Source: Deltaproteobacteria bacterium
Lineage (GTDB): Bacteria > Desulfobacterota > GWC2-55-46
DNA length: 64,000 bases
Assembly (NCBI GenBank): GCA_016219015.1
Contig: JACRCL010000016.1
Span: 149,317-213,316 of the forward strand
Reading direction: 5' to 3'
In this document: piece by piece, positions 29,913 through 38,832 of the stretch
How the letters are laid out: every line of letters starts with the position of its first letter
Numbering within the stretch: the first letter of the stretch is position 1
Made by a program: the position numbers and the translations under genes
The notes under the pieces: generated by a model
Databases searched by the model: none
What the model was told of the DNA's origin: nothing
Seen by the model: the letters and a program-made list of their open reading frames with translations, nothing else

Positions 29913-30744
29913 GGCAGAGCCGATATTGGAAACCCTCGAATCCCCATACCTGCCCGCGCCCGGCATAATCGAGAGGGCCTTGAAGGTGACGGAAAAGGAG
30001 ATGCTCTTCTCCGTGACCCCTTTGAACCCGCGGCTCCTCGATTACAGGCCGGGGCAGTTCTTCATGGTGGGCCTCCCCGGCTACGGGGAGGCGCCTATCT
30101 CCGTAACGTCCGCGCCGGGATCAAAGACCTTCGAGCTCTGCATAAGGGCCGTGGGTAACCTGACGAACGCCATCCACAGGCTCAATAAGGGCGACTGGCT
30201 CTGGATAAGGGGCCCCTTCGGCACAAGCTTCCCGCTCCATGAGATGAAGGGCAAGGACATCCTTTTCATAGCAGGGGGCATCGGCATCGTGCCGATGAGG
30301 TCGCTTATCAAAACGGTATTATCCGCGAAGGGCTTCGGGAAAAAGACCCTTGTCTACGGCTCAAAGAGCCCCGGAGAAATACTCTTTTCCGATGAGATGG
30401 ACGAATGGAAGGAGCGCGGGTGCGATGTCCGCCTCACTATAGACAAGCCGCACCCCGGATGGACCGGCAACGTCGGCGTCGTCACCACCCTCATACCGGA
30501 GTTGAAGCTCAAGGAGGGCAGGACCGTTGCCGTAGTCATAGGCCCGCCAGTGATGTACAGGTTCGTTATCCTGAGCCTCAAGGAAAGGCTCGTCGGCCCG
30601 GGGGAGATATTCGTCTCCCTTGAGAGGAGGATGAAGTGCGGGGTGGGCAAGTGCGGCCATTGCCAGATAAACGGCTGCTACGTATGCCAGGAAGGGCCGG
30701 TATTTAAGCTGAGTGATTTGAAAGACCTGCCTGAGGCTCTGTAG
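29872..30744 (+). CDS. FAD/NAD(P)-binding oxidoreductase (sulfhydrogenase gamma / anaerobic sulfite reductase B-like)
   Basis: YRPGQFFMVGLPGYGEAPISVTSAP; FIAGGIGIVPMRSLI; C-terminal MKCGVGKCGHCQINGCYVCQEGPVF. Confidence 0.88.
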   Translation: MKSYESRKEPEENKAEPILETLESPYLPAPGIIERALKVTEKEMLFSVTPLNPRLLDYRPGQFFMVGLPGYGEAPISVTSAPGSKTFELCIRAVGNLTNAIHRLNKGDWLWIRGPFGTSFPLHEMKGKDILFIAGGIGIVPMRSLIKTVLSAKGFGKKTLVYGSKSPGEILFSDEMDEWKERGCDVRLTIDKPHPGWTGNVGVVTTLIPELKLKEGRTVAVVIGPPVMYRFVILSLKERLVGPGEIFVSLERRMKCGVGKCGHCQINGCYVCQEGPVFKLSDLKDLPEAL

Positions 30745-30761
30745 AGACGGCAGCGTCTAAG

Positions 30762-30843
30762 AAGTTATCTGTTATCGGTTATCAGTTATCGGTTTATTGA
30801 TTTTTTTATATTCACTGATAACCGACAACTGATAACTGATAAC
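30762..30843. repeat. GTTATCAGTTATCGGT-type inverted repeat
   Basis: AGTTATCTGTTATCGGTTATCAGTTATCGG...CCGACAACTGATAACTGATAACC; related block at 47461..47520. Confidence 0.7.
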
Positions 30844-30857
30844 CATCTTTATACATG

Positions 30858-31394
30858 CTACGCATCCTTGTTGCCAAGCTGAATCTTGAACTCCCTCCAC
30901 GCGTAATCAAAACCGGTATAGACAGTAATAAGCGCGGTCACGGCGGCAAGCGCCATGAAGCCCGCTCTTCCGGCGCCCGCGAACGCCAGCGCGTAAACGA
31001 CCGTCACTATCTGTAGTATCGTAGTCATCTTGCCGAATATGGTAGGCGAGATCACGACCTTCCTTCCGGCGCCCCGGAGTATGATGACGCCCGTCAATAT
31101 CACAACGTCCCGCAGTATAACGGGCGCGCAGAGCCAGAGCGGTATCAGGCCTTTTGCGGTGAGGATTATGTACGCGCTCATAAGGAGGAGCTTATCCGCG
31201 AAGGGGTCGAGGTTCGCGCCGAGCTCGGTCCGCAAACCGTAAGTCCTCGCGATAAAGCCGTCCACCGCGTCCGTTATGCCGGCCGCGACGAACACCACGG
31301 TGGCGTAGAAGTAGTTGTCTTCCGCTACAAGGAAGAGGAACAGGGGGACAAGCAGGATCCTGGATATGGTGAGGATATTGGGTATATTCGCCAT
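30858..31394 (-). CDS. pgsA: CDP-diacylglycerol-glycerol-3-phosphate 3-phosphatidyltransferase
   Basis: NIPNILTISRILLVPLFLF; DAVDGFIARTYGLRTELGANLDPFADKLL (CDP-alcohol phosphotransferase motif). Confidence 0.93.
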   Translation of the reverse strand: MANIPNILTISRILLVPLFLFLVAEDNYFYATVVFVAAGITDAVDGFIARTYGLRTELGANLDPFADKLLLMSAYIILTAKGLIPLWLCAPVILRDVVILTGVIILRGAGRKVVISPTIFGKMTTILQIVTVVYALAFAGAGRAGFMALAAVTALITVYTGFDYAWREFKIQLGNKDA

Positions 31395-31440
31395 GCCTCT
31401 TTATCTGTGTGAAGGAGTGCGGAAAAAGGCGCTCAGATTT

Positions 31441-31552
31441 GAATCTCCCCGCGGCTAAGCTGCGGGGAGATTCGACACATAAGGAAGTTCGATTTCGATT
31501 CGCTCGCTAAACCCGCTGCAAGCAGCGGGGTTGCGCTCGCTATGTGTGTTCA
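31441..31552. repeat. Family C hairpin element
   Basis: GAATCTCCCCGCGGCTAAGCTGCGGGGAGATTCGACACATAAGGAAGTTCG...CGCTCGCTATGTGTGTTCA. Confidence 0.75.
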
Positions 31553-32164
31553 GGGCAGCCATTGGAAGAACGTCTTCTGGGCCCGTTTCGGGACCCCGCC
31601 CTGAGGCAGGGTCGAGAAGACCGCGTCGACGAACCTCTGCACCCTCGGCTCGTATATCTTTATTACCGCCAGCTCCAGAGGCTTCTTGTCGAGCCTCAGG
31701 TCCGATTCCTTTGTCGAGTATTCCGCACTCCAGAGGGGCTCCCCGCCGGAAGAATAGAGCTCGAACCGGGCCTTGACGGCAAGGGCCGCGTATGTGACCA
31801 TCCTGTCCTTGTCCCATCCCGTTATGTGGATATAAAGGACCGCGTCCGAGTCGAGGTCGGCCGCGAGCTGCCTGCTCAAGCTTGCGGCGTCCTTCGCCTC
31901 GGGGCCGGCCTTCTTGATGTCCGGGTCTTCGGGCGTGACCACGCGGTAGTTCATGGCGCGGAGCTTTTCCCCGGTCATGGTCCTGAAGAGCCTGGCGATT
32001 TCCTTGTCCTCTACCTCGGACTGCCCTTCCCACGCAACGGGCGCAATCGCTATGGTATAGGGCCTGAAATCGTTATACCGGGGCGAGAGCGTGCTCTTTA
32101 CCGGGTTAGCGCACCCGTACATTACCGCTAAAAGCGCTGTCAGTATAAGGTATCTTCTTATCAT
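31550..32164 (-). CDS. Outer-membrane lipoprotein (GNA1162/DUF799-like)
   Basis: Lipobox LLAVMYGCANP; ALYIHITGW-type core (DAVLYIHITGWDKD). Confidence 0.65.
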   Translation of the reverse strand: MIRRYLILTALLAVMYGCANPVKSTLSPRYNDFRPYTIAIAPVAWEGQSEVEDKEIARLFRTMTGEKLRAMNYRVVTPEDPDIKKAGPEAKDAASLSRQLAADLDSDAVLYIHITGWDKDRMVTYAALAVKARFELYSSGGEPLWSAEYSTKESDLRLDKKPLELAVIKIYEPRVQRFVDAVFSTLPQGGVPKRAQKTFFQWLP

Positions 32165-32931
32165 TCCAGGTGCCTCGGCGCCGGCCTTATGATTATCGCC
32201 TGCCCTGAGGGGAATACCACGAACCCTTCGGGCAGTTCCTTCGCTATCCTCTCGGCAAGGGCGGCGTTGGGGGCGTATGACCTTGCCGTAAGAGTCACCT
32301 TGCCCCTGTAGAACGAGTTGTACGAAAGCTCTTTTATGAGAGCGATCCTCTCAAGCGCTGATACCAGCCCCTTGAAGGCGCCGTAGTCGGTCACATCGAG
32401 TATATTGAGCGTCATCGGGTAGGTGCCTTCGCCCTGCGCGGCGCGGCCTATGGCCGCCCTTAACGCCTCGTTATCGACGCTCGCCTCTATCCATATATGG
32501 TAAAGCTCTACCCCCATCTGGGGGGCCGTGCGGTCGTCTTCCGGTGCGCTGTCCGGCACAGGTGTAGGCTCCATGTGCGTTATCCAGCCCTCGGAAATGA
32601 CGTGGTAGTTGAGCACGTAGGAGCGCGGGGCCGAAAGGGTCTCTTTGTTTATTGGGCCCAGCCCGGCTATCCCTTCCTTTTTTGCCAGCTCCTTCAAAGC
32701 CTCTGCCACAGCCCCCTCAAGGGCCCTGTCTATCGCCTTTCTCTTGACTTCAGCCGCGTCCTCGGCCTTCCCGGCCACGCCCTCGGCCTTTACGACGGTC
32801 GCGTCCTGCGCCAGCGCTTTGAAGGGGGTGATGAGAACGGACAGGGCGAACAGGAGTATGAAGGACCGCGTCAGGACAAAAATTCGCTTACCAGTCCGAT
32901 TATATCCTTTTTTTCTTCCGGTTTGAACCAT
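32161..32931 (-). CDS. Secreted protein of unknown function (start uncertain)
   Basis: Signal peptide RSFILLFALSVLITPFKALAQDA; TVVKAEGVAGKAEDAAEVKRKAIDRALEGAV. The 5' end overlaps miaA by 61 nt. Confidence 0.65.
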   Translation of the reverse strand: MVQTGRKKGYNRTGKRIFVLTRSFILLFALSVLITPFKALAQDATVVKAEGVAGKAEDAAEVKRKAIDRALEGAVAEALKELAKKEGIAGLGPINKETLSAPRSYVLNYHVISEGWITHMEPTPVPDSAPEDDRTAPQMGVELYHIWIEASVDNEALRAAIGRAAQGEGTYPMTLNILDVTDYGAFKGLVSALERIALIKELSYNSFYRGKVTLTARSYAPNAALAERIAKELPEGFVVFPSGQAIIIRPAPRHLE

Positions 32932-33782
32932 CTTATCCCGTCGTCTTTCTTGAACCAGGTCATCTGCCTTTTGGCGTAATGCCTTGTATTCTTCTTAAGA
33001 AGCTCGATAGATTCGCTGAAAGAATATCTGCCCTCCAGAAAACCTATCATCTCTTTATAACCCAAACCGAGCATCGGCTTCAAGCCCGGCGAGTAGCCGG
33101 CCTCAAGAAGCCCCTTTACCTCGTTAAGCAGACCTTCCGCTATCATGAGGTCGACCCTCTTCCCAATACGCTCGTAAAGCAAGGCCCTTTCAATGAAAAG
33201 TCCTATTTTAAGCGCATCGAACAGTGCCCCGGAAGCCGCGTGCTCCTTCTGAAGCTCCGAGATGGGCCGCTTGGCGGCTTCATACACCTCAAGCGCCCTT
33301 ATTACTCTCACGATATTATTCGGGTGTATGCGCGAGGCCGACTCAGGGTCGACTTCCTTCAACCTATTATAGAGATAAAGGCCCCCCTTCTCAAGGGCCT
33401 CTTTTTTAAGGAGCTCCCGGAACTCCTTATCCCCTTTCGGGCCGGGGAAGAGCCCCATTGTCAGGGCCTTTATGTAAAGTCCGGTCCCGCCCGTCACGAA
33501 TACGTTCTTCCCCCTTGAGCGGATATCTCTTATCTTCAAAAGGCCGTCCCTCATGTAATCGGCGGCCGTGTACTCCTCTTTCGGGTCGACGATGTCTATG
33601 AGGTGGTGAGGGACCTCATCCCTATCCTTTTTGGAAGGCTTTGCCGTGCCGATGTCCATGGACCTGTAGACCTGCATCGAATCGGCGCTTATTATCTCGC
33701 CGTTGAACTCTTTGGCAAGCTCCACGGCGAGCGCGCTCTTGCCCGTTGCGGTCGGGCCTTGTATGATGACAATTTTGTCCAT
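32871..33782 (-). CDS. miaA: tRNA dimethylallyltransferase MiaA
   Basis: VIIQGPTATGKSALAVELAKEFNGEIISADSMQVYRSMDIGTAKPS; RQMTWFKK. Confidence 0.96.
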   Translation of the reverse strand: MDKIVIIQGPTATGKSALAVELAKEFNGEIISADSMQVYRSMDIGTAKPSKKDRDEVPHHLIDIVDPKEEYTAADYMRDGLLKIRDIRSRGKNVFVTGGTGLYIKALTMGLFPGPKGDKEFRELLKKEALEKGGLYLYNRLKEVDPESASRIHPNNIVRVIRALEVYEAAKRPISELQKEHAASGALFDALKIGLFIERALLYERIGKRVDLMIAEGLLNEVKGLLEAGYSPGLKPMLGLGYKEMIGFLEGRYSFSESIELLKKNTRHYAKRQMTWFKKDDGIRWFKPEEKKDIIGLVSEFLS

Positions 33783-33833
33783 CAGGCTATCAGGATAACA
33801 TAAAAGGCAGGGGGTTTTCTTCTTCGGAGGTAT

Positions 33834-34679
33834 TTAAGCTCTTCTATCCGCGTTTTCAGGTCGCAGCCTTATCAATGTCAGCTCAGGCGGGCAGTTGAAG
33901 CGCACCGGTATCATCGATATCCCTATGCCCCTTGACACATATACCTGCGTGCCTCTTGCGAGCCTTACCAGCCCTCCCGAATACTTCTGCCCGTAGTTGG
34001 AGGGCACGATAGGGGCTATGCCGAATGGCAGCCTCACCTGTCCGCCGTGGGTATGGCCCGCAAGGACCAGGTCCACCCGCTCGCCTTCCGGCAGCTCCTC
34101 CGAGTAATCGGGGTGGTGCGAAAGCAGTATCCTCGGGGTCAACGGGTCTACGCCCTTGAGCGCCCCGCTTGCGTCCGGCCTGTCCTCGATATAGTCCGCT
34201 ACCCCGGCAACGCAGATAGAGCTTCCCTTGCGCTCTATGATGGCATGGCTGTTCTTGAGGAGCGGTATACCGTGGGAGGCTATTACGCCCTCCGTATATG
34301 CCCTGCCCGGAAAGTAGTCGTGGTTGCCGAGTATCGACAGTACCCCGTATCCGGCCTTAAGCCCGCTAAGAGCCTTGATAGCAGGCTCCATGTACCTCTT
34401 TTTCTGGTCGATGTAATCCCCGGTAAGGACCGTAAGGTCGGGCTTGAGGGAGTTGGCAGTCTCTATCACCTTGTTGATGTAATTAAGCCTTATCACGCGG
34501 CTGTGGTGGACGTCGGTTATCTGGCAGATGGTAAACCCGTCGAACCCGGGGCCGAGGCCCGGTATCCGTACCTCCACCTCTTCGACACCCGCTTCAGTCG
34601 GCTCCAGGACGGTCCCGTCGAAAAGGACCCCGGCGCCTAAAAGGAGCCCCCCTTTTAAAAAATTCCTCCTCGTTATCAC
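33834..34679 (-). CDS. Metallophosphoesterase (YkuE-like) with Tat-type N-terminus
   Basis: MITRRNFLKGG; QITDVHHS; LTGDYID; ILGNHDYF; LAGHTHGGQVRLP. Confidence 0.9.
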   Translation of the reverse strand: MITRRNFLKGGLLLGAGVLFDGTVLEPTEAGVEEVEVRIPGLGPGFDGFTICQITDVHHSRVIRLNYINKVIETANSLKPDLTVLTGDYIDQKKRYMEPAIKALSGLKAGYGVLSILGNHDYFPGRAYTEGVIASHGIPLLKNSHAIIERKGSSICVAGVADYIEDRPDASGALKGVDPLTPRILLSHHPDYSEELPEGERVDLVLAGHTHGGQVRLPFGIAPIVPSNYGQKYSGGLVRLARGTQVYVSRGIGISMIPVRFNCPPELTLIRLRPENADRRA

Positions 34680-34684
34680 CTATC

Positions 34685-36424
34685 TCACCTCTTGAACATC
34701 TCCTCTACTTCTTCCTTTGAGAGCCTCTTTACAACGGGCCTCCCGTGAGGGCAGTGGCCGGCGAAGTCGACGTCGGCAAGGCTTTTAAGCAAGGCCCTCG
34801 CCTCTTCCCTCGTAAGAGTCCTCTGGCCTCGTATTACGCTGTGGCAGGCTATCCTCATTAAGGCCTCTTCGATGCTCTCCTCGGCGCCGACGGTGCCCGC
34901 GCCGCTCAAGTCCTTGGATACGGCCTTTATGAGCGCGGAGGCATCCCTTGATGATAGTATATCGGGCACGGACTTAATCATGAAGGTCTGCCCGCCCAGG
35001 GACGGCGACGGCCCGAAGTCTTCTACCTCGAAGCCGAGCCTCCCGAGGGAATCTAAGGTGGCGGTTAAATAGTCCCTCTCCTCGGGGGTCGTCTCCACGC
35101 GCTCGGGTATGAGGAGCATCTGCCCCCTTACGCCCCCTCCGTAATACCTTTCTTTCAATCTCTCGAACGCTATCCTCTCGGCGGCGCCGTGCTGGTCGAT
35201 TATGTAGAAAAAATCCTCACCCTGGGCCACGAGGAACTCGCCCCAGAGCTGGCCCACGGGCTCAAGGGAGGCAAGCTCCGGGTTTTTTGCCTCTTTTAAA
35301 CCCTCATCGAAGACCAGAGGCCCCGTTCTTACGGCGTATCCGGCGTTAATTTCCGCGGCCCTTTGGGAGGGCTGAAAGGGGGAGGGCGCAAAGCCCCTCC
35401 TCGCGAACGGGCCGTTGCTATCGGCGCGGTCGATCTTCCCCGGCAAAGGTCCGGAGGCGAACGCGCCTCTGACCGCGGCCTTTACGGTGTCGTAGACGAA
35501 TCTCGGGTTTTTGAACCGTACTTCGCTCTTGGTGGGGTGGATGTTTACGTCGACATCCTCCGGGGGCGTCTTAAGGTCGAGCGCGGCGAAGGGGTATCTG
35601 CCGTCGATTATGGCCCCGTACCCTTCAATTATAGCATGGTTTACGGCTTTGTCGCGGACCGCGCGGCCGTTTACGAAAGTGTGCAGGGCCTTCGAGTTCG
35701 GATAGGAGAGCTCATGCGAGCCTATGTAGCCGTTTATATGCGGGCCCCTGACCTCGACCACCTTCTTCGCGACATCGGCCCCGAAGAGGTCGGCTATCCT
35801 CTCCTTAAGCGTGCCGGGCGGGGCCTCCACGGGCCTCGACGAGCCGTGGACGAGCCTGAACCTTATGGAAGGGTTGGCAAGGGCCAGGGTCTTAAAGATA
35901 TCCGCTATCCTCGCGAACTCGGATTCCGGCGAGCGGAGGAACTTGAGCCTTGCCGGGGTATTATAGAAAAGGTCTTTTACCTCGATAGACGTGCCCTCAG
36001 GGCAGCCGTCGTCGGATACCTCCGGGGGGCTGCCGCCGTCTATCGTGACGCATGTCCCCGCGATCTCACCCGGCCGCCGCGTCTTCAATACGACCTTCGC
36101 GACCGCCGCTATCGACGCGAGCGCCTCGCCCCTGAAGCCCATCGTGCTTATGCGATCGAGGTCTTCCTCTTTTGATATCTTGGATGTTGCGTGGCGGTAG
36201 AAGGCGAGCGGGGCGTCCTCTTTCGAGATGCCCTCGCCGTTATCGACGACCCTTATGAGGCGCTTTCCTCCCTCGGTTATGTATACTGAGATGGCGGTGG
36301 CTCCGGCGTCGATGGAGTTCTCAATCAACTCCTTTACCGCGGAGGCGGGCCTGTCCACGACCTCGCCGGCCGCTATCTTGGAGGCGAGGGTCGGGTCGAG
36401 GATGTGTATTTTTCGATTGGGCAT
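34685..36424 (-). CDS. mutL: DNA mismatch repair protein MutL
   Basis: IHILDPTLASKIAAGEVVDRPASAVKELIENSIDAGAT; GFRGEALASI; C-terminal QGEDFFYIIDQHGAAERI. Confidence 0.97.
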   Translation of the reverse strand: MPNRKIHILDPTLASKIAAGEVVDRPASAVKELIENSIDAGATAISVYITEGGKRLIRVVDNGEGISKEDAPLAFYRHATSKISKEEDLDRISTMGFRGEALASIAAVAKVVLKTRRPGEIAGTCVTIDGGSPPEVSDDGCPEGTSIEVKDLFYNTPARLKFLRSPESEFARIADIFKTLALANPSIRFRLVHGSSRPVEAPPGTLKERIADLFGADVAKKVVEVRGPHINGYIGSHELSYPNSKALHTFVNGRAVRDKAVNHAIIEGYGAIIDGRYPFAALDLKTPPEDVDVNIHPTKSEVRFKNPRFVYDTVKAAVRGAFASGPLPGKIDRADSNGPFARRGFAPSPFQPSQRAAEINAGYAVRTGPLVFDEGLKEAKNPELASLEPVGQLWGEFLVAQGEDFFYIIDQHGAAERIAFERLKERYYGGGVRGQMLLIPERVETTPEERDYLTATLDSLGRLGFEVEDFGPSPSLGGQTFMIKSVPDILSSRDASALIKAVSKDLSGAGTVGAEESIEEALMRIACHSVIRGQRTLTREEARALLKSLADVDFAGHCPHGRPVVKRLSKEEVEEMFKR

Positions 36425-36440
36425 TTTTTTTAGACGCGCT

Positions 36441-37091
36441 TTACAGATATGCCTTGAGCGGGCAACTGCCGCAAAGCGGCTCCCTGTTCTTGCAGAAATA
36501 TTTCCCGGTCCTTACGATGAGCGCGTGGTACTCGTTGAAGACTTGCGCGTCAGGGCCGAGGTTCTCCGTAAAGAGCGATTTGACCTCTTCATAACCGGCG
36601 TCAATTTTAACGAGCTTATGGCGCGAGAAGATCCGCTTAGTATAGGCGTCTACCACGAACTCCGGGTGGTTTGCCGCGTAAAGGACGATAGAATCAGCCG
36701 TCTCGGGGCCGATGCCGTTTATCGACAGGAGCTCTTCCCTGAGAGCAGGGGCGTCCTTTTTCAAAAGCCTGCTTAAGTTGCCGCCGTGTTTTTCAAAGAG
36801 GCGGTCCAGGAAATTTTTGAGCCGCTTCGCCTTTACGTTGAAATATCCGGCCGGTCTTATATGCGCGGCAAGCTCTCCGGCCTTGAGCGCGTGCAGCCTT
36901 TTCGGCGTGAGGAGCTTTTCTTTCTTGAGGTTGGCGATCGCCTTCTCGACGTTCGACCATGACGTGTTCTGGGTGAGTATCGCGCCGATGATGACCTCGA
37001 AGGGCGTCTCCCCCGGCCACCAGCCCTGCGGCCCGAAGGCATTGAACATGGCCGAATAGAAGGCCTTTAATTTAGCCTCTTCTTTCTTCAT
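36441..37091 (-). CDS. Endonuclease III-like HhH-GPD DNA glycosylase with Fe-S cluster
   Basis: AILTQNTSWSNVEKAI; LLSINGIGPETADSIVLYAANHPEFVVDAYTKRIFSR; CKNREPLCGSCPL. Confidence 0.9.
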   Translation of the reverse strand: MKKEEAKLKAFYSAMFNAFGPQGWWPGETPFEVIIGAILTQNTSWSNVEKAIANLKKEKLLTPKRLHALKAGELAAHIRPAGYFNVKAKRLKNFLDRLFEKHGGNLSRLLKKDAPALREELLSINGIGPETADSIVLYAANHPEFVVDAYTKRIFSRHKLVKIDAGYEEVKSLFTENLGPDAQVFNEYHALIVRTGKYFCKNREPLCGSCPLKAYL

Positions 37092-37122
37092 AGCTGGTCC
37101 AGGCTGCTCAAAAAGTCCCGGT

Positions 37123-37228
37123 TGTCATTCTGAGGAGCCGAAGGCGACGAAGAATCTCGTACCATGCTTGCTTCGAGATTCTTCCCCTTCGCTTCGCTCA
37201 GGGCTTCGGCTCACACGCTCAGAATGAC
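37123..37228. repeat. TGTCATTCTGAG-type hairpin repeat, copy 2 (abuts a family B end at 37101..37119)
   Basis: TGTCATTCTGAGGAGCC...GAAGAATCTCG...CGAGATTCTTCC...CTCAGAATGAC. Confidence 0.72.
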
Positions 37229-37255
37229 GGACTAAAATGGTTTTTCCCGCCCCTG

Positions 37256-38134
37256 CTAAAGGCTTTTAAGCCTCTCGACTTCCTTAATGGTAAGCAGCCT
37301 GTACTGGCCGGGGTTGAGGCTCCCGAGCTTTAGGCCGGCGAACTCGATCCTCTTCAATTTGGCCACAGGGTGCCCTATGGCAAGGCACATCCTCTTGACC
37401 AGCCTGTTCCTCCCCTCGGTCACCGTAAGCTCTATCCAGGAGTTCTCCTGTGTCTTTCTTATGAAGCGGGCCTTTGCCGGGAGCGTCTTGCCGTCTTCGA
37501 GGTAGACGCCTTTTTCCAGCTTCCGGATCTCCTCCTGCGTGGGCACGTCCTTTACCTTTACCAGGTACTTCTTGGGGACGTCGAACTTCGGGTGGATGAG
37601 CCTGTTGGCGAGGTCTCCGTCATTGGTAAGGAGGAGCACCCCTTCGGCGTCGTAGTCGAGCCTCCCGACGGGGAATACGCGGGTTTTGCTTTTTATGAGG
37701 TCTACCACGACCGGCCTTTTAAGCGGGTCCGAGACGGAGCTTATGTAGCCTTTGGGCTTGTTGAGCAGGATGTACGCAGGCGGGCCTTTGTGGGAGATGT
37801 TCCTGCCGTCTACCTCTATTTTGTCCTTGAGCGGGTCGGCCTTCGCTCCGAGCTCGTCCACGACCCGGCCGTTCACCTTGACCCTGCCTTCGATTATAAG
37901 CTCTTCGGCCTTGCGCCGCGAGGTGACGCCCGCGTCAGCGATTATCTTCTGGAGCCTAAGAGGACCTGCCTCCGTCGCTTCCTTCTTCTCCGGGGCCCGC
38001 TTCGTTGTGGTCTTCGGGGCCTTCTTCGCCGGGAGCTGGCTCTTCCACTCGCCCTTTGTCCTCGGCTTGGCTTCCGGAGCTGTCTTGAACGGCGTCCGTG
38101 CTTGTGTCCTGGGCCTGGGCGTTTTCTTCCCCAT
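37256..38134 (-). CDS. rluB: 23S rRNA pseudouridine synthase RluB-like, with basic N-terminal extension
   Basis: LRLQKIIADAGVTSRRKAEELIIEGRVKVNG (S4); VGRLDYDAEGVLLLTNDGDLANRLIHP; overlaps scpB by 179 nt. Confidence 0.92.
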   Translation of the reverse strand: MGKKTPRPRTQARTPFKTAPEAKPRTKGEWKSQLPAKKAPKTTTKRAPEKKEATEAGPLRLQKIIADAGVTSRRKAEELIIEGRVKVNGRVVDELGAKADPLKDKIEVDGRNISHKGPPAYILLNKPKGYISSVSDPLKRPVVVDLIKSKTRVFPVGRLDYDAEGVLLLTNDGDLANRLIHPKFDVPKKYLVKVKDVPTQEEIRKLEKGVYLEDGKTLPAKARFIRKTQENSWIELTVTEGRNRLVKRMCLAIGHPVAKLKRIEFAGLKLGSLNPGQYRLLTIKEVERLKSL

Positions 38135-38666
38135 TTTCTTCCTCCATCTTCTGTATATCCTTGAGGCTCGGCAGGCAGGACAGGTCCTTCAGGTCGAAGG
38201 TCTCGAGGAACTCCCTTGTGGTGCCGTACACTACGGGCCTGCCGGGGACCTCTTTCCGCCCCACTATCTTTATGAACCTCTTATCCATAAGGGTGGCGAG
38301 CACCCCGCCGGAATCGACCCCCCTTATCGCCTCGAGCTCGCCCCTCGTGACGGGCTGCTTGTATGCTACTATCGCGAGGCTTTCCATCGCGGCCTTGCTT
38401 ATCTTCTGAAGGCCGATCTTAAAGAGCCTCCTGAGCCACGGCGCGAACTCGGGGTTCGTCCTGAACTGGAAGCCCCCGGCGGCCTCCTCCATGAGGACCC
38501 CCCCGGCCCTTGCCCTGTAGTCCTCCATGAGCTCGCTGAGCGCGGCCTTTATTTCGTTCTTGTCTTCGCCTTCGAGCACGCTTGCCATCTTGTCAAGGCT
38601 AAGGGCGGTATCCGCGGCGAATATCAGGGCCTCTATCACGGCCTTAAGATTGGGTCTATCGAGCAC
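37956..38666 (-). CDS. scpB: Segregation and condensation protein B, with acidic C-terminal extension
   Basis: LKAVIEALIFAADTALSLDKMASVL; LAIVAYKQPVTRGELEAIRGVDSGGVL; GRPVVYGTTREFLETFDL. Confidence 0.95.
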   Translation of the reverse strand: MLDRPNLKAVIEALIFAADTALSLDKMASVLEGEDKNEIKAALSELMEDYRARAGGVLMEEAAGGFQFRTNPEFAPWLRRLFKIGLQKISKAAMESLAIVAYKQPVTRGELEAIRGVDSGGVLATLMDKRFIKIVGRKEVPGRPVVYGTTREFLETFDLKDLSCLPSLKDIQKMEEENGEENAQAQDTSTDAVQDSSGSQAEDKGRVEEPAPGEEGPEDHNEAGPGEEGSDGGRSS

Positions 38667-38688
38667 TGGAAGCCTCTTTCTTCTTTTA

Positions 38689-38831
38689 GGCTGCCTCTAA
38701 AAATTGTTATTTTTCCCGATCTCTGCGTCAGGCCGAAAATAAAAATGCTCACATATTAACAACATATGCTGCGCTTTTTATTTCCGCCCTTCCTTGACCT
38801 CAGAAAAAATTCCTAATTTTTAGAGGCAGCC
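38689..38831. mobile_element. MITE-like imperfect palindrome, family A copy 4, filling the scpA-scpB intergenic gap
   Basis: GGCTGCCTCTAAAAATTGTTATTTTTCCCG...AATTCCTAATTTTTAGAGGCAGCC; flanks TTTA/TTTA. Confidence 0.87.
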
Positions 38832-38832
38832 T

